Positions 46,898 to 54,113 are shown, counted from the first letter of the stretch. The stretch is 64,000 bases of DNA from Blastococcus sp. URHD0036 (GCF_000701365.1 NZ_JNIK01000018.1:124001-188000); one strand, 5' to 3'. Program-made: numbers and translations. The notes: generated by a model not told the origin, from the letters alone.

Positions 46898-47340
46898 CCC
46901 TCCCCCCGCGCGACGAGCATGGAGGTGGCCGAGCAGACCGGCTCGCCGTCCTCCGTGGCGACGTCGACCCGCGTGGTCAGCAGGTCGCTGCCGCCCATCG
47001 AACGCACCGCCTCGATGGTGGGGGTGGCGACCAGCCGGTCGCCGGCCCGGATGGGCCGGTGGTGCACGAACCGCTGTTCGCCGTGCACCACCCGGCTGTA
47101 GTCCAGCGCCACGTCGGGGTCCTCGACCACGGAGGCGGCCACGGAGAGGGTCAGCGCGATGGCGAAGGTGGGCGGCGCGATGACGTCGGGATGACCCGCC
47201 GCACGGGCGGCCGCGACGTCGAGGTGGACCGGATCGGCGGACCCCAGGGCAGCGGCGAACTCGGCGATCTTCGCCCGGCCGACCTCGTACACGGCAGAGG
47301 GCGGGTAGCTGCGCCCGACCAGTCCTGCGTCCAGCGCCAT
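46894..47340 (-). CDS. hadA: (3R)-hydroxyacyl-ACP dehydratase subunit HadA
   Basis: 148 residues, MaoC-type hot-dog fold of the UPF0336/HadA class. The region equivalent to the catalytic motif is degenerate (ALGSADPVHLDVAAARAAGHPD, lacking the G-D-x-N pattern), fitting the role of HadA as the substrate-binding, non-catalytic partner of HadB. PPTFAIALTLSV is the conserved segment following. Located between rpmG and hadB as in most actinobacteria. Confidence 0.92.
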   Translation of the reverse strand: MALDAGLVGRSYPPSAVYEVGRAKIAEFAAALGSADPVHLDVAAARAAGHPDVIAPPTFAIALTLSVAASVVEDPDVALDYSRVVHGEQRFVHHRPIRAGDRLVATPTIEAVRSMGGSDLLTTRVDVATEDGEPVCSATSMLVARGEG

Positions 47341-47375
47341 GCTCCCCGCCCTCCCGGCAGTGCTCGGCTACGCGG

Positions 47376-47540
47376 TCAGCGCGTCTCGCGGTGCAGCGTG
47401 TGCTTGCGCTCGTGGGGGCAGTACTTCATCAGCTCGAGCCGGTCGGGGTCGTTGCGCCGGTTCTTACGGGTGATGTAGTTGCGGTTCTTGCACTCCTGGC
47501 AGGCCAGGGTGATCTTCGGACGGACATCGGTGGCTGCCAC
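47376..47540 (-). CDS. rpmG: 50S ribosomal protein L33, lacking one zinc cysteine
   Basis: 54 residues from GTG 47540, starting [20 protein letters not shown]. The C+ form normally has two CxxC pairs; here the first (CQEC) is intact but the second reads CPHE because the codon at 47409-47411 is GAG (Glu). Nearby histidines (PHE, KHTLH) could supply a ligand. The remainder ([20 protein letters not shown], ending HRETR) is canonical. L33 lies near the E site of the large subunit. It heads the rpmG-hadA-hadB group. Confidence 0.95.
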   Translation of the reverse strand: MAATDVRPKITLACQECKNRNYITRKNRRNDPDRLELMKYCPHERKHTLHRETR

Positions 47541-47616
47541 GGGGCGCTCCTCGCCTTGTCGGGACCGCCCTCCCGGGCGGGGTTCGCGCGACCGGCCGGG
47601 AGGCCGATCACACGGA

Positions 47617-47640
47617 GACGGACCCCGGGCGGGGTCCGTC
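47617..47640 (-). terminator. Terminator after tRNA-Met
   Basis: Perfect 10-base inverted repeat, arms 47617-47626 and 47631-47640, loop GGGC, starting five bases beyond the 3' end of tRNA-Met on the minus strand. It separates the tRNA-Thr/tRNA-Met transcript from rpmG. Confidence 0.7.
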
Positions 47641-47645
47641 ATGAG

Positions 47646-47719
47646 TAGCGGTGACCGGACTTGAACCGGTGACACAGCGATTATGAGCCGCTTGCTCTAC
47701 CAGGCTGAGCTACACCGCC
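47646..47719 (-). tRNA. tRNA-Met (CAT), elongator
   Basis: 74 bases: acceptor GGCGGTG pairs with CACCGCT (first pair G-U), discriminator A, anticodon loop CTCATAA, T-arm ACCGG-TTCAAGT-CCGGT. The paired first base and lack of three G-C pairs below the anticodon loop indicate the elongator and not the initiator species. Confidence 0.95.
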
Positions 47720-47774
47720 GGGTGACCGTGCGGGCCGGTCGCGGGACCGGACCGGTGGTCGGTTCTTCTGTGCG

Positions 47775-47847
47775 AGCCCCTTTACGGAATCGAACCGTAG
47801 ACCTTCTCCTTACCATGGAGACGCTCTGCCGACTGAGCTAAAGGGGC
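47775..47847 (-). tRNA. tRNA-Thr (GGT)
   Basis: 73 bases: acceptor GCCCCTT/AAGGGGC, discriminator T, anticodon loop ATGGTAA giving GGT, T-arm TACGG-TTCGATT-CCGTA. A -10-like TAGAGT lies at 47868-47873, about 20 bases upstream, so it is probably first in a two-tRNA transcript with tRNA-Met. Confidence 0.96.
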
Positions 47848-47914
47848 GGTGGCCGGAGCCGTCGAGAACTCTACCTGACCGGTCCCCGGCAACCGACCCG
47901 GGGGCACCGGCGCG

Positions 47915-50458
47915 TCAGGCCCGGACGAACAGCCGGCGGTGGGTCGCTCCGGGCGCCGCGGCACGCACCCCGGCGCGGGCCAGCAGCCAGCTCTCCAGCC
48001 GGTCGTCGGGCAGCGGCCGGCTCACCAGGAAGCCCTGCAGCTTGTCGCAGCCCATCTCGGCCAGGGCGTTGCGGGTGAGCTCGTCCTCGACGCCCTCGGC
48101 GACCACGCGCAGGCCCAGGTTGTGGGCCAGCTCGATGATCGAGCGGGCGATGAACGACTCCCCCTGACTGGTCGACATGCCGAGCACGAAGGACTTGTCG
48201 ATCTTGACCTCGTCGATCGGCAGCTGCCGCAGCTGGGACAGCGACGAGTAGCCGGTGCCGAAGTCGTCCATCGACAGCCGCAGCCCGAGGGCGTGCAGGT
48301 CGGCGAGGACCGTGCTGCTGCGCACCGAGTCGTCGACCACGCTGCCCTCGGTCAGCTCGAGGGTGAGCAGCTCCCCCGGGACGCCGTGCCGGCGCAGCGC
48401 GCGGGCCACCCGGTCGACGAGGTCGGGCTCGGTGAGGCACCGGGCGGACAGGTTGACCGCCACCGACAGCGAGATGTCCTGGTCCAGCCACTTGCGGCAG
48501 CGCGCCAGCGCCAGGTCCAGGACGTGGTCGGTGAGCGGGCCGATGCGGCCGATCTGCTCGGCCAGGTGGATGAACTCGTCGGGCACGACCGCCCCGTAGC
48601 GGGGGTGCGCCCAGCGGACCAGCGTCTCCACGGAGACGATGTCGGAGGTCCGGGCGTCGATGATCGGCTGGAAGACGACGCTGATCTGGCCCTCGGCCAT
48701 CGCCTGCTCCAGCTCGGTGCCCAGCTGCAGGCGGCGCAGGCTCTGCTGGTCGAGCACCGGGTGGTAGCTGGCGACGCCCGGGCCCGCGGCCGCGGCCAGC
48801 AGGGCGACGTCGGCCCGCTGCATGAGCGTGCCGGAGTCCGTGCCGTGCACCGGGGCGGCGGCGACGCCGATGGTGATCGAGACCTCGAGGTCCAGCCCGG
48901 CGACCCGCGCGCGGGTGGAGGTGGCCTCGCGCAGCCGGCGGGCCGCCCGCTCGGTCGCGGCCAGGGACAGGCCGGGCAGCAGGACGGCGAACTGCTCGCC
49001 CTCCATCCGGGCCAGCACCGCCTGCGGGGGTGCGTGCTCGCGCAGGAGGCCGGCGGTCACCAGGAGCAGTTCGTCGCTGGCCGCGTGGCCGAGGGTGTCG
49101 ACGATCTCGGTGTGGTTGTCCAGCGACGCCAGGATCAGGCCCGCGCGCGTGCCGGCCGGGTCCGCGGCCAGGAGACCGTCGATCTCGGCGACCAGCCGCT
49201 GCCGGTTGGGCAGACCGGTGAGGCGGTCGTGGTCGGCGTCGTAGCGGATCTGGGTGAGCAGCTGCTGCTGCCGGATCGCCGCGTTGACGTGGGTGAGCAT
49301 CGAGTCCAGCGCGGCGCGGTCGTCGTCGGCGAAGCTGAGCGTGTCGTTGCGGCGGTCGCAGATCTCCAGGTAGCCCGGCTCGCCCGCGGCCGTGGCGATC
49401 GGCGCGCCGAGCACCTCCTGGGCGCCGCGCCGGCGGAGGGCAGCCATCCCGGCCTCATCCGCGCGGGAGGCCGAGACCAGCACCGCGCCGGTGGACCGTG
49501 CGTCGACCGCGCGCTGGCGGACCAGGTCGTCGGGGTCGCCGGGGCCGTCGTACCAGGCCGCGCCGTCCTCGGCGTCGACGACGAGCCGCGGCTCCTGGTC
49601 CAGGTAGGGCGGCAGCCACAGGGCGACCCGTTCGGCGTTGAGCAGCTCCCGCACGGCGACGACGAGTTCGCGCGTCCCCTCGTCGTCCGGGCTCAGGCTC
49701 TCCACCCGGCGGGCGAAGTCGTACACCTGCTCGACGCTGCGCCGCTCCTGCGACACCGCGGCGAACCGGCGGAAGAGCAGGACGACCGCCGCCATCACGG
49801 GGAGGACCAGCAGGGTGGCCCACGCGGTCAACGGGACCAGCAGCATCGCCACGACGGCCACCGACACGGCGAAGGGGCTCACCACCGCGATGGGCACCAG
49901 CAGCTCCTGCCACACGTGCCGGCCGGGGTGTCCTCCGCTGAGCCCGATGGCCGCGACCACCATGGAGTTGCCGACCACGTCGGCCACCATGACGGCGGCC
50001 ATGAGGCACAGCCACGAGACGGGGTCGGTCAGCGGCCGGGAGGGCAGCAGGTCGAGGACCGCGACGGCGGCCGCGACCTCCACGACGGTCACCGCGAGGT
50101 TGTAGACCGCCTTGGGCGGCGCGTAGGGCCGCCGGAGGAACGTGATGCCGACCGCGATCCCGCGGGCGAGGGCGACCCACGGGCCGCCGAGGTGGACCAG
50201 GGCGACGGCCAGGGGCAGTTCGCTGACCGACCAGCGGTGCGTCTGCCGGCGGAACTCGATGAACAGCAGGACCGACTCCGCCACCGCGAAGGCGACGGTG
50301 ACCAGGAGGAACGGCAGGAGCTCGAATCCACCGGTGCCGCCGGGGAAGACGAGAGCGGCGGACAGGAGCGCGAGCGCGCAGCCCCCCGCGGCGATCGTCC
50401 ACGGTCGGAGAGGGGCCCCGAGTCGCACACGCGCAGGCTCGGAAGTGGTCACCGTCAC
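47915..50458 (-). CDS. Membrane GAF-GGDEF-EAL protein, probable c-di-GMP phosphodiesterase
   Basis: 847 residues from GTG 50458. Residues 1-230 hold about seven to eight membrane helices, then a coiled linker, a GAF-like domain (about 260-395), a GGDEF domain (about 405-570) and an EAL domain (about 590-835). The cyclase signature is degenerate (EGEQF at 486-490 in place of GGDEF), so synthesis is unlikely. The EAL set is complete: E611 in ETLVRW, NLSAR, ELTEGS, DDFGTGYSSL, KIDKSF, EGVED, and QGF. It therefore probably hydrolyses c-di-GMP, with GAF or GGDEF as a sensor. A hexapeptide-repeat gene lies 142 bases upstream on the same strand. Confidence 0.92.
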   Translation of the reverse strand: MTVTTSEPARVRLGAPLRPWTIAAGGCALALLSAALVFPGGTGGFELLPFLLVTVAFAVAESVLLFIEFRRQTHRWSVSELPLAVALVHLGGPWVALARGIAVGITFLRRPYAPPKAVYNLAVTVVEVAAAVAVLDLLPSRPLTDPVSWLCLMAAVMVADVVGNSMVVAAIGLSGGHPGRHVWQELLVPIAVVSPFAVSVAVVAMLLVPLTAWATLLVLPVMAAVVLLFRRFAAVSQERRSVEQVYDFARRVESLSPDDEGTRELVVAVRELLNAERVALWLPPYLDQEPRLVVDAEDGAAWYDGPGDPDDLVRQRAVDARSTGAVLVSASRADEAGMAALRRRGAQEVLGAPIATAAGEPGYLEICDRRNDTLSFADDDRAALDSMLTHVNAAIRQQQLLTQIRYDADHDRLTGLPNRQRLVAEIDGLLAADPAGTRAGLILASLDNHTEIVDTLGHAASDELLLVTAGLLREHAPPQAVLARMEGEQFAVLLPGLSLAATERAARRLREATSTRARVAGLDLEVSITIGVAAAPVHGTDSGTLMQRADVALLAAAAGPGVASYHPVLDQQSLRRLQLGTELEQAMAEGQISVVFQPIIDARTSDIVSVETLVRWAHPRYGAVVPDEFIHLAEQIGRIGPLTDHVLDLALARCRKWLDQDISLSVAVNLSARCLTEPDLVDRVARALRRHGVPGELLTLELTEGSVVDDSVRSSTVLADLHALGLRLSMDDFGTGYSSLSQLRQLPIDEVKIDKSFVLGMSTSQGESFIARSIIELAHNLGLRVVAEGVEDELTRNALAEMGCDKLQGFLVSRPLPDDRLESWLLARAGVRAAAPGATHRRLFVRA

Positions 50459-50488
50459 CCGACTCGTGAGGAGGAAAGGAGCGCGCCG

Positions 50489-50494
50489 AGGCTA
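50489..50494 (-). promoter_or_regulatory. Possible -10 for the GGDEF-EAL gene
   Basis: TAGCCT on the minus strand, about 30 bases upstream of the GTG start, with no good -35. Since a terminator lies further upstream (50544-50577), the gene probably needs its own promoter in this 85-base interval. Confidence 0.25.
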
Positions 50495-50543
50495 ACAGCG
50501 CACCGCCGTCCCGAGGAACGCGTCGAGAGTCCGCCCACCCCTA

Positions 50544-50577
50544 AGGGGGCAGGCGGTCGACGGACCGCCCGCCCCCT
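50544..50577 (-). terminator. Terminator after the RGASWS repeat gene
   Basis: Fifteen-base inverted repeat, arms 50544-50558 and 50563-50577, four-base loop; on the minus-strand RNA all positions pair, one as G-U. It starts 22 bases beyond the stop of the repeat gene, closing it as a short monocistronic transcript or attenuating into the GGDEF-EAL gene. Confidence 0.75.
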
Positions 50578-50599
50578 CGGGGATCGAGTGTGCTGCTGG

Positions 50600-50707
50600 T
50601 CAGCGCGACCAGGACGCGCCGCGCGACCAGGACGCGCCACGCGACCAGGACGCTCCACGCGACCAGGAAGCTCCACGGGACAGGGTCGAACCAGGCTGTG
50701 CGTTCAT
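50600..50707 (-). CDS. 35-residue protein of four tandem RGASWS hexapeptides
   Basis: Starts MNAQPGSTLS, then RGASWS four times exactly, then R and stop. The ATG is preceded by GAGGAGG at an ideal four-base spacing, and a 15-base hairpin terminator lies 22 bases after the stop. The four 18-base DNA units differ from the neighbouring one only at third codon positions (GCT/GCG, GGA/GGC, CGT/CGC), all silent. No signal peptide, membrane segment or cysteine; net charge is positive (five Arg, no acidic residue). Four evenly spaced Trp suggest a stacked or membrane- or nucleic-acid-binding structure. I do not recognise the gene. It is transcribed toward the GGDEF-EAL gene and away from the TadE/G-like gene. 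Confidence 0.78.
   Translation of the reverse strand: MNAQPGSTLSRGASWSRGASWSRGASWSRGASWSR
50606..50677 (-). repeat. Four tandem copies of an 18-base unit
   Basis: Unit on the minus strand CGTGGAGCGTCCTGGTCG, four copies end to end, each neighbouring pair differing by one base at a third codon position. The length is a multiple of three and the array is entirely inside the small gene. Confidence 0.9.
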
Positions 50708-51052
50708 GACGCCTCCTCAGGCATGAAGAACTGATCTCTCTTCGATGCGGGCTGGCACCCAGGGCGCGGGGACAGAGCGTCAGTCGGTACGGACCGCACC
50801 CGGGACATTGCTTCCCGTCACCCGATCAGGGCAAGCACCGACGATCACGACAGGGTGACGATTCGTGATGTCGTCACGGGGTGTCACGAATCTTCCTGTG
50901 AGCGTCACCCATTCGCGTGACCACCAGGGTCCACGGACCCTGGTGGCCCGTCCACAGCGCATGTCCACGGCACGCGGGGGTCCGGGGTCGGCTGTCCACA
51001 TCCGTCCCCAGGGGGATCCACAGGCAGTGGACGGCGACCTACGCTCCCCGGC
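50708..51052. promoter_or_regulatory. 345-base divergent control region rich in inverted repeats
   Basis: Between the repeat gene (minus) and the TadE/G-like gene (plus). Contains a TTCATG/CATGAA inverted repeat around the repeat gene's ribosome site (50703-50727), a possible folded leader (50783-50842), a 9-base perfect inverted repeat GATTCGTGA/TCACGAATC (50860-50868, 50884-50892), at least six GTCAC/GTGAC pentamers (50818-50920), a 12-base perfect palindrome arm pair around AC (50921-50946), and five or six TCCAC-containing sites (50928-51034). No gene, tRNA or transposon end was found. The density of symmetric sites suggests regulated divergent transcription. Confidence 0.55.
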
Positions 51053-51490
51053 GTGCGGGAGACTGTCGGGTCGACGAGCGAACGGGGCTCCTCCCTCCCG
51101 CTGGCGCTCGTCTGCTGGCTCGTCGCAGCACTGATGGCCCTCGGTGCCGTCGCCGCCTCCGATGCCTTCCTCGAGCAGCGCTCGGTGCAGGGCATCTGCG
51201 ACTCGGCCGCGCTCGCCGCCGCGAACGCGGCCGACGAGGCGGTGGTCTACCGCAGCGGGATCGACGGGGGCACGCTGCCGCTGACGCGGGCCGGCGCCCA
51301 GGCCGCGGTCGCCGACTCGCTGGCGGCCGGCGACAGCGCACTGGACTCGTGGTCGGCGGACACCGACGGCGCCGAGGTCACCGTGACGTGCACGCGGGAC
51401 GTCGACATCGCGTTCGGCTGGCTGTTCCTCGGCGGCCGGCCGCTGGAGCGCACGGCCGTCGCGAGCGCCCGCGCACCGATCGTCCCCTGA
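51053..51490 (+). CDS. TadE/TadG-like pilus-type protein, solitary
   Basis: 145 residues from GTG 51053. The N-terminus has the pattern of Flp pseudopilin-like minor proteins: a short cytosolic part, ERGSS, then one hydrophobic helix LPLALVCWLVAALMALGAVAA, followed by the QRSVQGICDSAALAAANAADEAV motif of TadE/G-like proteins. Two cysteines (ICDSA and VTCTRD) could pair outside the membrane. No Tad secretion genes are visible nearby, so it is an orphan; it ends at a terminator just before tRNA-Tyr. Confidence 0.78.
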   Translation: MRETVGSTSERGSSLPLALVCWLVAALMALGAVAASDAFLEQRSVQGICDSAALAAANAADEAVVYRSGIDGGTLPLTRAGAQAAVADSLAAGDSALDSWSADTDGAEVTVTCTRDVDIAFGWLFLGGRPLERTAVASARAPIVP

Positions 51491-51497
51491 ACGGCGA

Positions 51498-51527
51498 ACG
51501 GCCCCCGACCTGACGGTCGGGGGCCGT
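51498..51527 (+). terminator. Terminator after the TadE/G-like gene
   Basis: Perfect 13-base inverted repeat, arms 51498-51510 and 51515-51527, loop TGAC, eight bases after the stop codon. On the minus strand it also lies directly downstream of tRNA-Tyr and could serve that transcript. Confidence 0.8.
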
Positions 51528-51537
51528 GGCGTACCGG

Positions 51538-51619
51538 TGGCGGGTGAAGGATTCGAACCTTCGTAGGCTAAGCCGACGGATTTACAGTCCGCTCCCATTG
51601 GCCACTCGGGCAACCCGCC
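51538..51619 (-). tRNA. tRNA-Tyr (GTA)
   Basis: 82 bases, class II tRNA: acceptor GGCGGGT/ACCCGCC, discriminator A, anticodon loop CTGTAAA with GTA, an extended variable arm (CGGCTTAGCCTACG), T-loop TTCGAAT. Convergent with the TadE/G-like gene. Confidence 0.96.
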
Positions 51620-51712
51620 GTGGTGGCACCGGGACGAGAGTACAAGACGGGCCGTGCCCGTTCGCCGGGGTCCTCCCGGCGGAGCGCCGGGCCGCAGGAG
51701 GAAGGAGGGGAC

Positions 51713-52204
51713 GTGGCCGACTCGTCCTTCGACGTCGTCAGCAAGGTCGACCGCCAAGAGGTCGACAACGCGCTCAACCAGACCGGCAAGGAGCTGTCCC
51801 AGCGGTTCGACTTCCGGGGCACCAACGCCGCCATCAGCTGGGCCGGCGAGGAGGGGGTCACCCTCACCGCCGACACCGAGGAGCGCGTCAACGCCGCCCT
51901 GGAGGTGTTCAAGGAGAAGCTGATCAAGCGGAACATCTCGCTGAAGGTGCTGGACGCCGACGAGCCGCAGTCCTCGGGCAAGTCGTACAAGATCTCGGCG
52001 CGCATCAAGCAGGGCATCGAGTCCGATGTCGCCAAGAAGATCGCCAAGCTCATCCGCGACGAGGGTCCCAAGGGCGTCCAGGCGCAGATCCAGGGCGACC
52101 AGCTGCGGGTGAGCGGCAAGAAGCGCGACGACCTGCAGGCCGTGCAGCAGCTGCTCAAGGGCGCCGACCTCGACGTCGCCCTGCAGTTCGACAACTACCG
52201 CTGA
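51713..52204 (+). CDS. yajQ: YajQ family nucleotide-binding protein
   Basis: 163 residues from GTG 51713, preceded by GAAGGAGGGG. Two ferredoxin-like domains with the family signatures [35 protein letters not shown] and the C-terminal [28 protein letters not shown] YajQ homologue in Xanthomonas binds c-di-GMP and acts as a transcription co-factor; the same has not been shown in actinobacteria. Its closeness to a c-di-GMP phosphodiesterase gene is suggestive only. Confidence 0.93.
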   Translation: MADSSFDVVSKVDRQEVDNALNQTGKELSQRFDFRGTNAAISWAGEEGVTLTADTEERVNAALEVFKEKLIKRNISLKVLDADEPQSSGKSYKISARIKQGIESDVAKKIAKLIRDEGPKGVQAQIQGDQLRVSGKKRDDLQAVQQLLKGADLDVALQFDNYR

Positions 52205-52245
52205 GCCGCGCCCGGCGGGCGACCTGCGACCGGGTGCCCGCCGGG

Positions 52246-53022
52246 TCAGGCCAGCGGAGCGCTGCCCGTGGGCACCGGCGTGACCGGGACCCAGTCGAGG
52301 TGCTTGCCGGTGCGCGCGTCCCCGGAGGAGCGCCCGCGCAGGTGCCGCCCCACCCACGGGAGGACGTGCTCGCGGTAGTACCGCGCCTCGGCCCGGAGGC
52401 GCCGGCGCGGCTCGGGGCCCGGGTCCACGGCCGCGGCGGCGACGTCGTGCCCGAGCGCGGCCAGCACGAGGGCCGCGACCCGGCGGTGCCCGGCCGGACC
52501 GAGGTGCAGCCGGTCGGGCGACCAGTAGCCGGCCCGGTGCAGCTCGGTGTCGGCGAACGCGTTCACGAAGGTCACGTCGTGGCGGGCTGCGAGCGCCTCG
52601 ATCGCGTCGGTCAGCTGCGCGGCCCGGCGGCGCACGGTCCGGCCGAACGGCAGCCGGTCCGAGGGGTCGGCGCCGCTGATGAGCACCAGGTGCACCCCGG
52701 CGTCGACGACGCGGCGGACCGCTTCCTCGGTGAGCGCGACGAGCCGCCCCGCGTCGATGCCCGGCCGCATGAGGTCGTTGCCGCCGCCGTTGAAGGTGAG
52801 CAGCGTGGGGGCGGGGTCCAGCGCCAGGGCGGCGGGCACCTGCTCGGCGACGATCGGCGCCAGCAGACGACCACGCACCGCCAGGTTCGCGTAGGCGACC
52901 GGCTCCGTCGAGGCCGCGGCGAGCCCACCGGCCACCAGGTCGGCCCAGCCCCGGACGCCGCCGTCCCCGAGCTCGTCCCCGACGCCCTCGGTGAAGCTGT
53001 CCCCCACCGCCACGTACCGCAC
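52246..53022 (-). CDS. SGNH/GDSL-family hydrolase
   Basis: 258 residues beginning MRYVAVGDSFTEGVGD. Catalytic blocks: Ser in GDSF (block I), Gly and Asn in GGGND (blocks II-III region), Asp and His in SPDRLHLGPAGH (block V). No signal peptide, so a cytosolic esterase or lipase is likely; substrate unknown. The C-terminal 50 residues are basic. It lies convergent with yajQ and in the same orientation as htpX. Confidence 0.88.
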   Translation of the reverse strand: MRYVAVGDSFTEGVGDELGDGGVRGWADLVAGGLAAASTEPVAYANLAVRGRLLAPIVAEQVPAALALDPAPTLLTFNGGGNDLMRPGIDAGRLVALTEEAVRRVVDAGVHLVLISGADPSDRLPFGRTVRRRAAQLTDAIEALAARHDVTFVNAFADTELHRAGYWSPDRLHLGPAGHRRVAALVLAALGHDVAAAAVDPGPEPRRRLRAEARYYREHVLPWVGRHLRGRSSGDARTGKHLDWVPVTPVPTGSAPLA

Positions 53023-53059
53023 AGCGCTCCTCCCGTCGTCCCGCAGGGAGGTTAGGCGG

Positions 53060-53938
53060 CTACAGCTGCCCGCCGTCCCTCGCCATCTGCTCGAGCCGGG
53101 CGATGCGCTCGGCCATGGGCGGGTGGGTGGAGAACAGCGAGGCCAGCCCCTGCCCGCGGAAGGGGTTCGCGATCATCAGGTGGCTCTGGGTGACCAGCCG
53201 GTCCTCCTGCGGCAGGGGACGGGCGGCGGCGCCCTGCTCGATCTTGCGGAGGGCCGAGGCCAGGGCGAGCGGGTCCTGGGACAGCTGGGCCCCGGTCGCG
53301 TCTGCCTGGAACTCGCGGCTGCGGCTGACCGCCATCTGCACGAGGCCGGCGGCCACGGGACCGAGGACGACCAGCAACAGCGAGCCGAGGGCGTTCCCGC
53401 CGCCGCGGTCGTCGTCCGAGCGGCCGCCGAACAGCGACGCGAACATCGCCATGTGCGCCAGGTAGGTGATCACCGTGGCCATGGCCCCGGCCACGGAGCT
53501 GATCAGGATGTCGCGGTTGTAGACGTGGGACAGCTCGTGCGCGAGCACCCCGCGCAGCTCCCGGCGGTCGAGCAGCTCGAGGATGCCCTGGGTGCAGCAG
53601 ACGGCGGCGTTGCGCGGGTTGCGTCCGGTGGCGAACGCGTTCGGCTGGTCGGTGGGGCTGACGAACAGCCGTGGCATGGGCTGGCGCGCCTCGGTCGCCA
53701 GGTCCCGGACGATCGCGTACAGCTGCGGCGCCTGGGTCTCGGTCACGGGGAAGGCCCGCATCGACCGCAGGGCGAGCTTGTCGGAGTTGAAGTAGGCGTA
53801 ACCGTTGACGGCGAGGGCGATCAGCAGGGCGATGAAGAGCCCGCCCCGCCCGCCGATGAGCGCACCGGCGGCGAGGATGAGCCCGCCCATGAGGCCCATC
53901 AGCAGGGCCGTCTTCAGCGCGTTGTTCCAGCGGTGCAC
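53060..53938 (-). CDS. htpX: Membrane zinc metalloprotease HtpX
   Basis: 292 residues from GTG 53938 ([19 protein letters not shown]); longer in-frame readings are possible but the size then exceeds the family. Four hydrophobic segments, the catalytic HELSH in [16 protein letters not shown], and the third zinc ligand in [12 protein letters not shown]48 family protease that removes damaged membrane proteins, usually stress-induced. Separated from korA by 244 bases with the two genes facing apart. Confidence 0.92.
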   Translation of the reverse strand: MHRWNNALKTALLMGLMGGLILAAGALIGGRGGLFIALLIALAVNGYAYFNSDKLALRSMRAFPVTETQAPQLYAIVRDLATEARQPMPRLFVSPTDQPNAFATGRNPRNAAVCCTQGILELLDRRELRGVLAHELSHVYNRDILISSVAGAMATVITYLAHMAMFASLFGGRSDDDRGGGNALGSLLLVVLGPVAAGLVQMAVSRSREFQADATGAQLSQDPLALASALRKIEQGAAARPLPQEDRLVTQSHLMIANPFRGQGLASLFSTHPPMAERIARLEQMARDGGQL

Positions 53939-54113
53939 GTCCGGCTCAACGCGGGTGCCGGGGACGCCGTTCCCCGCCCCCGGCCCCCGGGGATCGTCAC
54001 CCGGCGCCGGTATGCGACGTCTCCGGAACGGGTACTGCGCGGAAAGCGCCCGCACAAACGCCCATCGTCTCGCTCTCCGTGACAGGATCTCGACATGCGT
54101 GACAGCGACGGCG

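Noticed and set aside
50606-50677. CRISPR-like array
   Set aside because: The 18-base repeats are directly adjacent with no spacers, and lie in frame inside a small gene.
47939-50734. Plus-strand open frame of 931 codons opposite the GGDEF-EAL gene and the hexapeptide repeat
   Set aside because: Antisense shadow of a gene with intact EAL catalytic residues; its product is low-complexity His/Asp/Arg/Gly sequence.
50800-50842. TPP or cobalamin riboswitch upstream of the hexapeptide gene
   Set aside because: CCTGATCGGGT and GGGAAGCAA are only superficially like the conserved cores; the CUGAGA element and the long conserved boxes are missing.
50780-52357. Minus-strand open frame of 525 codons over the TadE/G-like gene, tRNA-Tyr and yajQ
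   Set aside because: It runs through a tRNA and opposite two recognisable genes; the product has no recognisable domain.
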